This document shows positions 9,450 through 18,527 of a stretch of 64,000 nt of DNA, in pieces. The position numbers were made by a program, and so were the translations under genes. This DNA comes from Bacillota bacterium (GTDB taxonomy: Bacteria > Sysuimicrobiota > Sysuimicrobiia > Sysuimicrobiales > Segetimicrobiaceae). Location of the stretch: assembly GCA_021324295.1 (NCBI GenBank), contig JAJPJJ010000119.1, positions 1 through 64,000 of the forward strand, written 5' to 3'. Every line of letters starts with the position of its first letter. The first letter of the stretch is position 1. The notes under the pieces are model-generated. The model saw only the letters and a program-made list of their open reading frames with translations. It did not search any database and was not told the DNA's origin.

Positions 9450-10573
9450 CGCAGGATGCCTTCGATCTCTCGGGCCTCGACGGGACCAACCCCCTCGGCT
9501 TCCTCGCTGCGGTCGGGACGCTGGTGGTGCTCGCGCGGGACGGGCATCCCCAGTCGCGGCTGTGGTGGAAGGAGTCGACCACCTGGGTCCCCGTGCTCGC
9601 GGGGGTGCCGGTCGTGGACGAGGAGCGACTCTCGCAGCTCGTCGCGCATGCGTTGGCCGGCGCGGCCGTATCGGCCGACGATGAACGCCGCCGCAGAGAG
9701 GCCGAGCGATCGATGCAGGACGCCAAGCGGTCGCTGGATAGGAAGATGCGGGAGCTGAGGAGCGCGCGTCGCGATCACCGGGAGAGGAACGCGGCGCTCG
9801 AGGAGGCAGTGCGCGCACTCGAAGAGGACTACAGCGAGACGCGCCGGCGATGGCTCCAGGCTCTCCGTCGGGCCGTACCGCGACCGGAGCTCGCGCTCGG
9901 TAGACGCCTCGACTGCACCCCCGACGAGTACCGCGAGCACGCGACCGGCATGCTGGACCATGCCACCTACGCGTCGCGGGATGCGCTCGACCTGCTGGCG
10001 GCTTTCGGAAGCGACGGGTGCTCGCGCCGCGATGGTGCCATCGAGCCCACGCCCTTCTGCTTCATCACGGGGTCCGGGCACCAGGAGTTCCTGGACACGG
10101 TGCGGGCGCTGATCGACAAGGTCACCCCGGAACGCGTCCGGGAGACGCTGTTCCGGCCATGGGACTATCGCGACGCGCGCCTGTCCATGCGCTGGGACCC
10201 CGCGGAAGACAAGCGGTACGCCCTCCTCGACGCGGATCCGAGCGACACGGGAGCCCGCACGGTGTGGATGGCCAACCTGCTGGCCTACCGCGCTTTGTCG
10301 CTCTTCCCGTCCACCCCCACCGCACGGGGTTTGGGCGCGGCGGGATGGAGCCTGGCGGCGGGATCCATGGTGTTCTCCTGGCCGCTGTGGCAATACCAGG
10401 CGTCGCTGGACAGCGTTCGCTCGCTGGTGCAACTCAGCGACCTGGCGCACGCACATCCGGATACGGCGGCCCTGCGCGCCCGGGGGATCGCGGCCGTGTA
10501 CCGGTCTCAGCGCATCGACGTTGGGTCAGGCGGGAAAAGGAAGATCAATTTCACGCCGGCCCGGCTGGTGTAG
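9446..10573 (+). CDS. Type I-G-like Cas3-extension / Cas8-like protein
   Basis: A 375-residue protein opening with DLSGLDGTNPLGFLAAVGTL, a signature I associate with the type I-G Cas3-extension family and related large-subunit-like proteins. Residues about 75-135 form a charged helical, coiled-coil-like stretch (RRREAERSMQDAKRSLDRK and onward). The C-terminal half has WMANLLAYRALSLFP and FSWPLWQYQ, hydrophobic motifs of the same family. The ATG overlaps the cas3 stop (ATGA), so it is coupled to Cas3 translation and probably works with it. It is the last cas gene; transposase debris follows. The exact family name is less certain than its membership of a type I-G-like module. Confidence 0.6.
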   Translation: MTQDAFDLSGLDGTNPLGFLAAVGTLVVLARDGHPQSRLWWKESTTWVPVLAGVPVVDEERLSQLVAHALAGAAVSADDERRRREAERSMQDAKRSLDRKMRELRSARRDHRERNAALEEAVRALEEDYSETRRRWLQALRRAVPRPELALGRRLDCTPDEYREHATGMLDHATYASRDALDLLAAFGSDGCSRRDGAIEPTPFCFITGSGHQEFLDTVRALIDKVTPERVRETLFRPWDYRDARLSMRWDPAEDKRYALLDADPSDTGARTVWMANLLAYRALSLFPSTPTARGLGAAGWSLAAGSMVFSWPLWQYQASLDSVRSLVQLSDLAHAHPDTAALRARGIAAVYRSQRIDVGSGGKRKINFTPARLV

Positions 10574-10730
10574 CGGACGCGACGCAGGATGGGGACGGGA
10601 CACCCGGCAACCCTGTCGAATGACCGCGCGACGGTTGCGGCCGAGTCAGCGTGTGCGGCGGTTGCAGCTCGTCAGACCGACGCGCACCGTCACCACCCGG
10701 GCCACCGAGCGACCCCGGCCGCGGGCGCCA

Positions 10731-11283
10731 GGCCATGGCCGCCACGAGGACGCGACGTTGACGGGCGCCCGGCGGATTCACGTGCCGCGCGGGACCTTGT
10801 GGCCCGGAGAACGCAGCCCGGAGTGTGCCATGGCCAAAGTGTACGTTCAACGGGAGCCCTCGCCGCTGGGCCGCGTCGTAGGCCGAGTCCCGCTGGTTGC
10901 CACCGTGTACGAGCTGCACGCCCGCGGTGCCACCTGTGCGGGAGGCTGTCTAGCGCCACCCCGCCTGACGGCGTCGGAGAGGAAAAGTACGACGCGACGG
11001 CGTCGAGCATGATCGGGCTGCTGAAGTGCAGCGGCGAGATGCCCTTTAATCGCGTGGCGGCCATGCACGCCGGTCTCGAGATCCCCTACCGACGCCCACG
11101 CAGCGAGAGAGCGTCGCGGAGGCCGCCGCACGCCTGCGACCGGTCCATGACCAGCTGATTCACCACGCGGCTCTGGGCGCGGCGCTGCATGACGACCACA
11201 CCCGCATGCTCGTCCGGACGCTTCCGCAGGAAACGCAAGCGCGCAGAGTACCCCTGTGCTCACCTGGCAGAACGTGTGCTTGA
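10731..11283 (+). pseudogene. Degenerate IS66-family transposase (tnpC) fragment
   Basis: Read across three frames, the sequence gives successive IS66 TnpC segments: GHGRHEDATLTGAR, then GRVPLVATVYEL, then RCHLCGR with DGVGEEKYDATASSMIGLLK and MPFNR, then EAAARLRPVHDQLIHH and HDDHTRML. Frameshifts fall near 10920 and near 11095, and a stop follows at 11281-11283. The N-terminal and C-terminal portions and the IS ends are missing. The flanks 10574-10730 and 11284-11487 hold no gene I can support and may be further decayed IS sequence. The remnant marks the right edge of the cas operon and suggests past mobility or rearrangement there. Confidence 0.8.
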
Positions 11284-11487
11284 GCATCCCGTCGGGTGCC
11301 GTCCAGGCCCGCATACAAGTGGGCATAGGGAGAAATGGCGTGCCCGGAGCAGCGGGGATCGCCTCACCCAACTCGCGGGGTTGGTCGACCCTCCTCAGCC
11401 TGCTGGCGCAGTCGGTGGATGAGGCACGCGGGAACCCGGGCAGCGCCGTGGAGCGTCAGGGGGGCGGCGAAGTTCGAAGAGGCGGAG

Positions 11488-12825
11488 ATGGAACGGATTT
11501 TCTTCCTCCTGCTCGGCGTCGCTGTGGGAGTGCTGATTGCCTCGCTGTGGGCGGCATCGAAGCTCCAGAGAGAGCGGCGGGCCGCGGCGGAGGCGTCCGT
11601 CCAGCTCGAGGCCGCGCGGCGCCAGCTCGAGCAGCAGGCGCAGCTCCTCGACACGGCCACGCAGAAGCTCGCCGACACGTTCAAGGCGCTGAGCTCGGAC
11701 GCGCTGCGGAGCAACAACGAAGCGTTCCTGGAGCTCGCCGGGCAGGCGCTCCAGGTGATGATCGAGAGGGCGGCGGGAGACATCGAGCGGCGCACGCGGG
11801 CCGTCGACGCCCTTGTCCAACCCCTTCGGGACGCCCTCAAGGAGTACGAAGCGGAAGTGAGGGCGCTGGAAGCAGCGCGCCAGCATGCGTACGGCAGCTT
11901 GGAGGAGCAGCTCAAGGGTCTCAGCGCCGCGCAGCAGCAGCTGCAGCGGGAAACGGGCAACCTGGTCACAGCATTGCGGACGCCCCAGGTGCGGGGGCGC
12001 TGGGGAGAGATGACGCTCCACCGCGTCGTGGAGCTCGCGGGAATGGTCGAGCACTGTGACTACGTGGAGCAGGAGACAGTCCGATCGGAAGTCGGGCGCC
12101 TCCGCCCGGACCTGGTCGTCCACCTGCCCGGCGGGAGGGTCATCGTCGTCGACGCGAAGGCGTCGCTGGCCGCCTATCTGGACGCGCTGTCGGCGTCGAG
12201 CGACGAGGAGCGGCGTGCGGCCCTGGAGCGGCACGCCCAGCAGATCCGGACCCATATGACCCAGCTGGCAAACAAGGCCTACTGGAACCAGTTCCAACGG
12301 GCGCCGGAGTTTGTCGTCATGTTCATCCCGGGCGAGTCGTTCTTCGCCGCTGCGCTCGAGCACGATATGTCGCTGCTGGAAGACGGGATGGCGAAGGGCG
12401 TGGTGCTCGCGACCCCGACGACACTGATCGCCCTGTTGCGCGCGGTCGCCTACGGCTGGCGTCAGGAGCAGATCGCCGAGAACGCCAAGAAGATCAGCGA
12501 TCTGGGGAACCAGTTATACGAGCGCCTGGGTGCCATGGCGGAGCACTTCCACGATATGGGCGCCGCGTTGGAGAAGGCCGTCGCGGCCTACAACCGGGCG
12601 GTCGCCTCGCTGGAATCCCGCGTGCTGACGGCCGCTCGACGCTTCAGGGAGCTGGGCGCTGCCACCGGGGGCGAGATCCGGGCCGTCGACGCGATCGACA
12701 AGGCGCCGCAGGCACCCGGCGCGTCGGCGGGGGAGCGCCCTGAGATCTGCGCCGACCCGGCAGCGGGGTCGGCCGATCACGAGCTCAGCCTGGACCTGCG
12801 CACGGCAGGGGATGCCACGGCATAG
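11488..12825 (+). CDS. rmuC: DNA recombination protein RmuC
   Basis: A 445-residue protein: an N-terminal membrane helix (residues about 3-20), a long coiled coil of about 100-130 residues rich in Gln, Glu and Ala, then the RmuC nuclease-like core containing [40 protein letters not shown] and [13 protein letters not shown]. RmuC proteins limit recombination at inverted repeats and have a restriction-endonuclease-like fold; the D and K of VDAKAS are the presumed active-site residues. Length is normal. ATG 11488 is chosen because the hydrophobic anchor begins there and GGCGGAG lies just before it. It stands alone between IS66 debris and the convergent molybdenum hydroxylase genes. Confidence 0.92.
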   Translation: MERIFFLLLGVAVGVLIASLWAASKLQRERRAAAEASVQLEAARRQLEQQAQLLDTATQKLADTFKALSSDALRSNNEAFLELAGQALQVMIERAAGDIERRTRAVDALVQPLRDALKEYEAEVRALEAARQHAYGSLEEQLKGLSAAQQQLQRETGNLVTALRTPQVRGRWGEMTLHRVVELAGMVEHCDYVEQETVRSEVGRLRPDLVVHLPGGRVIVVDAKASLAAYLDALSASSDEERRAALERHAQQIRTHMTQLANKAYWNQFQRAPEFVVMFIPGESFFAAALEHDMSLLEDGMAKGVVLATPTTLIALLRAVAYGWRQEQIAENAKKISDLGNQLYERLGAMAEHFHDMGAALEKAVAAYNRAVASLESRVLTAARRFRELGAATGGEIRAVDAIDKAPQAPGASAGERPEICADPAAGSADHELSLDLRTAGDATA

Positions 12826-13094
12826 CGATCCCCGATCCTGCTGCCGCGCGCGACGTCGGGGAAGACGACCGGGTCGACGCCCCCGACCGGCGTCCTGTCC
12901 CCGGCGACCCACGCCGCGCACCGTGCGTCCCGAAGCGCCCGGCTCCGGGTGACGCGGCGGCGCTCGAGCGGTGAGCGAATGGGCGCGGGGTCGCTCTCGA
13001 CCGCGCGCCGGGTGCCGGCCCTGCGCGGCGGACCGGCGCGTGCTCGGGTCCGGACGGCCGCTCGCGGTCTTCCCGCGCCGGCTCCCTCCGGATC

Positions 13095-15398
13095 TCAGGC
13101 CCGCCGCCCGAGCTCGGCGCGCACCTTTGCGGGGGTGATCGGGAAGGACGTCACGCGCACGCCGAGCGCGTTCGCGACGGCGTTGGCGATCGCGGCCGGC
13201 GTCGGGATGATCGGCGGCTCGCCCACGCCCTTGACGCCGAGGTTGTTGGCGATCGGATCCGGCTTGTCGACCGCGAGCGCCACGATCTCCGGGATCCCGG
13301 TGATGCGGGGGACCGCGTAGGCGTCGAACCCGAGGTCGAGCACGGCGCCCGTCTCGGGGTCCGTGACGTGCTCCTCGCGGAGGGCCATGCCGAGGCCCTG
13401 GATGACGCCGCCGTGGATCTGGCTCTGGTACTGGAGCGGGTTGATCACCCGGCCGACGTCGTGGCAGGCGACGATCCTGAGCACGCTCACCTCGCCGGTC
13501 TCCGGATCCACCTCCACCTCGGCGAACTGCGCGCCCCAGGTGCGGATCGTGACGCCGTCGGGGTTGGGCCCGCGGAACCCGCGGCCCGCGATCGTGAAGT
13601 TCCCGATCTGGCCCGTGAGCTCGGCGATCGCGAGGCCGCGCTCGGGCACGCCCGCGACGAACAGACGCCCGCCCTCGAGCCGCACGTCCTCGGGCGCCAC
13701 CTCGAGCAGGGAGGCGGCGGCGTCGATCAGGTGCCGCCGGGCCTCGTCCGCGGCCATGCGGACCGCCGGGCCGCACGACGCGAGCGTCTGGCTGCCCGCG
13801 GAGAGCGGGCTGTACGGGAAGTCGGTGTCGCCGAGCGAAAGCGTGACCTTCCCCACGGGCAGGGTCAGCACCTCGGCGGCGATCTGCGTGAGCGCGGTCT
13901 TGGTGCCGGTGCCGATGTCCTGCGTGCCGATCCGCACTTCCGCCGTGCCGTCCGGATTGAGGCGCACCTCGGCGTAGGCCGGCGCGGAGCCGGAGCCGCC
14001 CCACAGCTGCGTGGCCATCCCGAGGCCCCGCCGGGGCGGCCCGTCCCGCACGGGCGAGCGCGGCGTGAGCGCGCGGCGCTCCCACCCGATCGCGCGGGCG
14101 CCCATCGCGTACGCCTCCCGCAGGAACTTGCTCGAATAGGGCCGGCCGAGGACCTGGTCCGCCTCCGCGTAGTTGCGCAGGCGCAGCTCCAGCGGGTCGA
14201 TCTCGAGCTGGTCGGCGAGCGCCTCGATCGCGCACTCGAGCGCGCAGGTGCCCTCGACGTATCCCGGCGCGCGGAACGCGGCGGCGGGCCCGGTGTGCGT
14301 GAACACGTTGAGCGTCTCGGCGCGCACGTTCGGGCACGCGTACAGCTCCGTGGCCGGCCCGGCGAGCGGCGTCCCGATCGCCCGGTACGCGCCGATGCTC
14401 GAGACCCCCCAGTAGTCGATGGCCACGAGCGTGCCGTCGCTGCGGGCGCCGACGCGGATGCGCTGCACGCTGCGGGGCCGCTTGCCCGCGGCCTGGCTCT
14501 CTTCCGCGCGCGTGAAGACGATCCGCACCGGCCGGCCCAGCCGCCGCGAGGCGAGCGCGGCGAGGACCGTGTGCTTCCCGGCGTTGTTCTTGCCGCCGAA
14601 GCCGCCGCCCATGAAGGGGCTGAGCACGCGCACCCGGTCGAGCGGGATCCGGAGCGCCGCGGCCACCTGCCGGCGGACCCCGAAGATGTGCTGGGTCGAG
14701 TCCCAGATGACGAGGGTGTCGCCCTCCCACCACGCGACCGAGCCGTGGGTCTCCATGCTGTGGTGGAGCACGTCCGGCGTCGTGACGTCGAGCTCCACGA
14801 TCGCGTCGGCCGCGAGGAATCCCTGCTCGACGTCCCCGCGCGCGTAGCGCTCCGGCGCGCCGCCCAGCACGTTGCCCTGCGGGTGCACCTGCGGCGCGCC
14901 CGGCCGGATGGCCTCGAGCGGGTCGATGACGTGCGGCAGCGGCTCGTACTCCACCTCGATGAGATCGAGGGCATCGCGGGCCGCCGCGGCATCGTCGGCC
15001 ACGACGAGCGCGACCTCGTCCCCGACGTACCGCAGCTCGGTGTCGAAGATCCGGCTCATCCCGTTGTACCAGGGAATCGCGTCGGTGTTCCGGTGCGAGA
15101 GGACGAGGCGCACCCCCGGCGCCTGCTCCGCGCGGGAGGTCCGCAGGGCGCGGATGCGGGCGTGGGGGTGCGGGCTGCGGAGGATCGCGCCGTGCAGCAC
15201 GCCCGCCGGATACAGGTCCGCGGTGTACCGGGCGGTGCCGCCGGCCCGCTGGGCGCCGTCCACGCGCGTGACCGGCGTGCCGATCACCTGGAACCTCTCG
15301 CCGGCCGGCCACACCGGCAGGTCGTCGCCCTCGATGACGACGTTGCGCTCCTCGACCCGTCCCTCAAACTCGACGCGTTGCTTGATGATCCGCGGCAT
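13095..15398 (-). CDS. Molybdenum hydroxylase large (MoCo-binding) subunit, xanthine dehydrogenase family
   Basis: A 767-residue protein of the xanthine oxidase/CO dehydrogenase large-subunit family. It has the N-terminal aldehyde-oxidase hammerhead segment (VDGAQRAGGTARYTADL and LRSPHPHARI), the MoCo-binding motif GGGFGGKN, and FRAPGYVEGTCALE in the active-site region. Near the C-terminus are GVKGVGEPP and a conserved NPLQYQSQIHGG. Such subunits hydroxylate aromatic heterocycles or aldehydes; the substrate cannot be told. It lies 45 bp downstream of the 2Fe-2S subunit on the same strand. No separate FAD (CoxM-type) subunit is present, so electron transfer may go to another partner. Confidence 0.88.
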   Translation of the reverse strand: MPRIIKQRVEFEGRVEERNVVIEGDDLPVWPAGERFQVIGTPVTRVDGAQRAGGTARYTADLYPAGVLHGAILRSPHPHARIRALRTSRAEQAPGVRLVLSHRNTDAIPWYNGMSRIFDTELRYVGDEVALVVADDAAAARDALDLIEVEYEPLPHVIDPLEAIRPGAPQVHPQGNVLGGAPERYARGDVEQGFLAADAIVELDVTTPDVLHHSMETHGSVAWWEGDTLVIWDSTQHIFGVRRQVAAALRIPLDRVRVLSPFMGGGFGGKNNAGKHTVLAALASRRLGRPVRIVFTRAEESQAAGKRPRSVQRIRVGARSDGTLVAIDYWGVSSIGAYRAIGTPLAGPATELYACPNVRAETLNVFTHTGPAAAFRAPGYVEGTCALECAIEALADQLEIDPLELRLRNYAEADQVLGRPYSSKFLREAYAMGARAIGWERRALTPRSPVRDGPPRRGLGMATQLWGGSGSAPAYAEVRLNPDGTAEVRIGTQDIGTGTKTALTQIAAEVLTLPVGKVTLSLGDTDFPYSPLSAGSQTLASCGPAVRMAADEARRHLIDAAASLLEVAPEDVRLEGGRLFVAGVPERGLAIAELTGQIGNFTIAGRGFRGPNPDGVTIRTWGAQFAEVEVDPETGEVSVLRIVACHDVGRVINPLQYQSQIHGGVIQGLGMALREEHVTDPETGAVLDLGFDAYAVPRITGIPEIVALAVDKPDPIANNLGVKGVGEPPIIPTPAAIANAVANALGVRVTSFPITPAKVRAELGRRA

Positions 15399-15443
15399 CG
15401 GACGCCTCCTGCGCGTGTCTGGGCCGGCGGCGCCGCCGGCCGG

Positions 15444-15947
15444 TCACCGGTACCCCTCGGCGGCGCGCGCGACCTCGAGGGCGGCCTGCTGGATCCTCGG
15501 GTACGCGCCGCACCGGCACACGTTGCCCTCGACGGCCCGCCGGATCTCGTCGAGCGAGGGATGCGGGGTCGCGCGCAGCAGCGCGCGCAGGGCCATGACC
15601 TGCCCGGGCGTGCAGAACCCGCACTGCAGCGCATCGTGGGCGATGAACGCCTGCTGGAGCGGATCGAGCGCGCCGTCCCGGGACAGCCCCTCGATCGTCT
15701 CCACGGTGCGCCCATCGGCCTGGACCGCGAGCACGAGGCACGAGAGCATCGCGCGGCCATCCACGAGGACCGTGCAGGCGCCGCACGTGCCGACCCCGCA
15801 CCCCTCCTTGGTCCCGGTGAGGTGCAGGTCCTCGCGCAGCACCTGGAGCAGCGTGCGCCGCGCGGGCACGCGGAGCGCCTCGGGGCGGCCGTTCACGGTG
15901 ACGCGGACAGCGTGCAGCGAGCCGGACGGAGCGGACGGCGTGCTCAT
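15444..15947 (-). CDS. Molybdenum hydroxylase 2Fe-2S subunit
   Basis: A 167-residue protein with the two [2Fe-2S] motifs of xanthine-dehydrogenase small subunits: plant-ferredoxin-like EGCGVGTCGACTVLVDG with a later Cys in LSCLV, and the alpha-helical CGFCTPGQVM followed by GNVCRCGAYPRI. It carries electrons from the MoCo subunit encoded immediately downstream. The start at 15947 follows GGAGG with a 5-nt spacer. Length is typical for the family. The upstream intergenic segment faces the divergent DUF971 gene. Confidence 0.92.
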   Translation of the reverse strand: MSTPSAPSGSLHAVRVTVNGRPEALRVPARRTLLQVLREDLHLTGTKEGCGVGTCGACTVLVDGRAMLSCLVLAVQADGRTVETIEGLSRDGALDPLQQAFIAHDALQCGFCTPGQVMALRALLRATPHPSLDEIRRAVEGNVCRCGAYPRIQQAALEVARAAEGYR

Positions 15948-16031
15948 CGGGACCTCCGACCTGGATGGCGTGCCGGCGATCGGCCCGCGGACCGGGAGGG
16001 CGGGGTGGCGGCCGCGAGCCCGCTCCGCGCT

Positions 16032-16060
16032 TTGACAGCGGAGCACCGGACCTCTAGACT
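16032..16060 (+). promoter_or_regulatory. Sigma-70-type promoter for the DUF971 gene
   Basis: TTGACA at 16032-16037, a 17-bp spacer, then TAGACT at 16055-16060. The predicted +1 is about 16067, only about 4 nt before the ATG at 16071, and no Shine-Dalgarno sequence can fit, so the mRNA should be leaderless or nearly so. Confidence 0.7.
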
Positions 16061-16070
16061 GGTATACGCC

Positions 16071-16433
16071 ATGGCGCGCCGAGCGATGCCCACGCCGTCG
16101 CGGATCGCCGAGGACGCGGCGAGCCGGGAGCTCGTGATCACCTGGAGCGACGGCCACGACAGCCGGTACAGCTACCGGCTGCTGCGGCAGCGGTGCCCGT
16201 GCGCGATGTGCGTGCACGAGTGGACGGGGGAGCACCTGCTCGACCCGTCACGGGTGCCGGCCGGCATCCACCCGACGCAGATCGCCCAGGTCGGCGCGTA
16301 CGCCCTGCGGTTCACGTGGTCGGACGGGCACAGCACCGGCATCTACACCTTCGCGCTGCTGCGCTCCCTCTGCGAGTGCGACGCCTGCGCCCGGGAGCGC
16401 GCAGCCGCCGGGCGCCCCTCCGCCGGGCCCTGA
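16071..16433 (+). CDS. DUF971 domain protein (gamma-butyrobetaine hydroxylase N-terminal-like)
   Basis: A 120-residue protein with ITWSDGHDSRY near the N-terminus, a repeat-like second FTWSDGHSTGIYTF, and two Cys clusters, CPCAMC (residues 42-47) and CECDAC (101-106). This matches the DUF971 domain, which is found alone in bacteria, often near iron-sulfur assembly genes, or at the N-terminus of gamma-butyrobetaine hydroxylase. The Cys clusters probably bind zinc or an iron-sulfur cluster. Divergent transcription from the 2Fe-2S subunit gene hints at a cluster-related role, but this is inference. Confidence 0.8.
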   Translation: MARRAMPTPSRIAEDAASRELVITWSDGHDSRYSYRLLRQRCPCAMCVHEWTGEHLLDPSRVPAGIHPTQIAQVGAYALRFTWSDGHSTGIYTFALLRSLCECDACARERAAAGRPSAGP

Positions 16434-16543
16434 ATCCCACGTCCGGCCAGCGTCGGACGGAACACACCGCACGCGGCCCGGCGCTCCTCGACCGGATCCC
16501 GAGGACCGCGGCCCGTCCCCCGGGGCCGGGCGAGCGCGGCCGT

Positions 16544-17677
16544 TCAGCGGACCGCGTAGCGGCGCACGGCGTCCGGATCGAGCTCCAGGCCGAGCCCCGG
16601 GCCCTGCGGCAGCGCGATCGCCCCGGCGTCGGGCACCGGAAACGGCTCCGTGAAGATCTCCCGCAGCGGGTTCTCGACGTACCGGGTGCCCATGTACTCG
16701 TACGTCGAGAAGTTGGGCGCGGCCGCCGCGAGATGCAGGGACGCGAGGTGCGCGATCCCGCCGCTGAACCCGGTGTGCGGCGCGTACGCGAGGTTGTGCG
16801 CGTGCGCGAGCGCCCAGAGCCGCCGGGCGGGGGTGATCCCGCCGATGCGGGCCACCTCAGGCTGCAGCACGTCGATGCACCCGCGCGCGATGAGGTCCCG
16901 GAAGCCGAACACCCCGAACTCCACCTCGCCGGCGGCGAGCGGGATGCGGACGGACCGTCGGATGTGCGCGTAGCCGTCCAGGTCGTCGCTCGGCACCGGC
17001 TCCTCCAGCCACACGATGTCCAGCTCCTCGAGCTGCCGGCCGACCCGCACCGCGGTGCCGGCGTCGTACGCGCCGTTGGCGTCCAGCATCAGGTCGATGT
17101 CGGGCCCCACGGCCTCGCGGATCGCGCGCACCGTCCGCACATCCGCGCGGTCGCCGCCGCGCGCCGCGGGCCAGCCGATCTGGACCTTGACCTGGCTGTA
17201 GCCGCGCGCGACCTGCGCGCGCGCCTCCTCGGCCATCCGGGGGATCTCGTCGAAGTAGACCTTGGAGATGTAGCAGCGGACCCGATCGCGCCCGGCTCCG
17301 CCGAGGAACTTGTACAGCGGCTTGCCGGCGGCGCGCGCGAGCAGGTCCCAGAGGGCGATGTCGATGCCGCTCATCGCTTCGACGACGAAGCCACGGGAGT
17401 GTCCCCAGCGGCGCAGGAGGCCGAGCATCTCGTCCCACAGCCCCTCGACGTCCCACGGATCGCGCCCGGTGACGAGAGGAGCGAGGAGACGGTCCACGAT
17501 CGTGGCCACGACCTCCGGCGTCCGCCGCGCGATGCACTCGCCGACGCCGCTGAGGCCGTCGTCGGTCGTGACCCGCACGACGACCGCGTAGAACGTCGGG
17601 AACGTGCCGATCGAGAACTCGACGGGCCGCGGGGCGGGCGCGGCGAGCGGGGTGCAGGTGACGGAGGCGATCCTCAT
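16544..17677 (-). CDS. Mandelate racemase / muconate lactonizing enzyme family protein
   Basis: A 377-residue enolase-superfamily enzyme. An N-terminal capping domain precedes the barrel, which shows the three metal-ligand strands: LDANG (Asp), LEEP (Glu) and AAGE (Glu). A C-terminal PHTG supplies a His at the position of the mandelate-racemase general base. The second-strand motif reads VKVQIG where racemases have KxK, so the second Lys is replaced by Gln; this favours an acid-sugar dehydratase-like or divergent function over a racemase. Start 16544-17677 gives the family's usual length. It stands alone between the DUF971 gene and a divergent thioredoxin-like gene. Confidence 0.85.
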   Translation of the reverse strand: MRIASVTCTPLAAPAPRPVEFSIGTFPTFYAVVVRVTTDDGLSGVGECIARRTPEVVATIVDRLLAPLVTGRDPWDVEGLWDEMLGLLRRWGHSRGFVVEAMSGIDIALWDLLARAAGKPLYKFLGGAGRDRVRCYISKVYFDEIPRMAEEARAQVARGYSQVKVQIGWPAARGGDRADVRTVRAIREAVGPDIDLMLDANGAYDAGTAVRVGRQLEELDIVWLEEPVPSDDLDGYAHIRRSVRIPLAAGEVEFGVFGFRDLIARGCIDVLQPEVARIGGITPARRLWALAHAHNLAYAPHTGFSGGIAHLASLHLAAAAPNFSTYEYMGTRYVENPLREIFTEPFPVPDAGAIALPQGPGLGLELDPDAVRRYAVR

Positions 17678-17850
17678 GCCGGTGTCTTCGCGGGGCGGCG
17701 CCCGGACTCCTCGGCGGCCGCCGCGCGGGGCGGCACGCGGGAATGTCCCGCGACGCGGGCTCGTTGAGCGGCGCGGGGCCCGCGCGCGGCCGGGCAGGCG
17801 GACCGCGGGACGGGCGGCCCGACATCAGCTCGATCATCCGGAGGGCACCG

Positions 17851-18411
17851 ATGCAGTGGGCGAGGGTATTCGCGGAAGCGTTCGGCTACCGGGAATTCCT
17901 GCAGCACCACGCGACGCCGGAGCAGCAGGCGCGCTGGCAGGCGGTCTACGACCGCGTCGCGCTGACGCCGGCGCAGCGGACGCTGCTCGGCGGGTTCGTC
18001 CGGGAGATGCACGTCCTCTGCGTCGCCGGCGCGTGGTGCGGCGACTGCGTCAACCAGTGCCCGATCCTGGCCCGCATCGGGGAGCAGAGCCCGCGCATCG
18101 TCGTGCGCTTCGTCGACCGCGACGCCTATCCGGACGCGCAGACGGCGCTCATGATGAACGCCGGCCGCCGGATCCCGGCCGTGGTGTTCCTCAGCGAGGA
18201 CGACGAGGAGTGCGGCCGCTACGGCGACCGGACGCTGGCCTTCTACCGGCAGATGGCCGCGGACCGCCTCGGCCCGGCCTGCCCCACGGGCATCGTGCCG
18301 CCGGGCGAGGCGCTCATGTCGGCGGTGACCGCGGAGTGGGTGGACCAGTTCGAGCGGATCCAGTTGATGCTCCGCCTCTCCAAGCGCCTCCGGGCCAAGC
18401 ACGGCGACTGA
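17851..18411 (+). CDS. Thioredoxin-like protein with CGDC active site
   Basis: A 186-residue protein with a thioredoxin fold: VLCVAGAWCGDCVNQCPIL contains the CxxC redox pair, RIVVRFVDRDAYPD is the next strand, and RRIPAVVFLSED supplies the cis-proline loop (IPAV). There is no signal peptide, so it is cytoplasmic. The C-terminal third is an added helical segment. Members of this group are often annotated as thioredoxin family or bacillithiol-type reductants; the partner is unknown. ATG 17851 follows GGAGG at 17840-17844. The paaABCD operon follows on the same strand but has its own promoter. Confidence 0.8.
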   Translation: MQWARVFAEAFGYREFLQHHATPEQQARWQAVYDRVALTPAQRTLLGGFVREMHVLCVAGAWCGDCVNQCPILARIGEQSPRIVVRFVDRDAYPDAQTALMMNAGRRIPAVVFLSEDDEECGRYGDRTLAFYRQMAADRLGPACPTGIVPPGEALMSAVTAEWVDQFERIQLMLRLSKRLRAKHGD

Positions 18412-18433
18412 CCGAACGCGGCCAGGCGTTCCC

Positions 18434-18462
18434 TTGACACGCCCGCCGGGGCCGCGTAGAGT
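18434..18462 (+). promoter_or_regulatory. Promoter of the paaABCD operon
   Basis: TTGACA at 18434-18439, a 17-bp spacer, and TAGAGT at 18457-18462. The predicted +1 is about 18469, leaving a leader of about 60 nt. This leader is unusually AT-rich for the window and contains GTAACG and AACGTCAC, so it may hold a regulator site. This start keeps a conventional ribosome-binding leader, unlike several other promoters here. Confidence 0.65.
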
Positions 18463-18527
18463 GGTGAATGTAACGGATTCCGCACCAAAGATCAGGAAAC
18501 GTCACAAAAGCAAGGGGGCCCCATGCC

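Noticed and set aside
13368-16070. A long plus-strand open frame upstream of the DUF971 gene
   Set aside because: It is antisense to the molybdenum hydroxylase subunits; the real gene starts at 16071, where a promoter and family homology begin.
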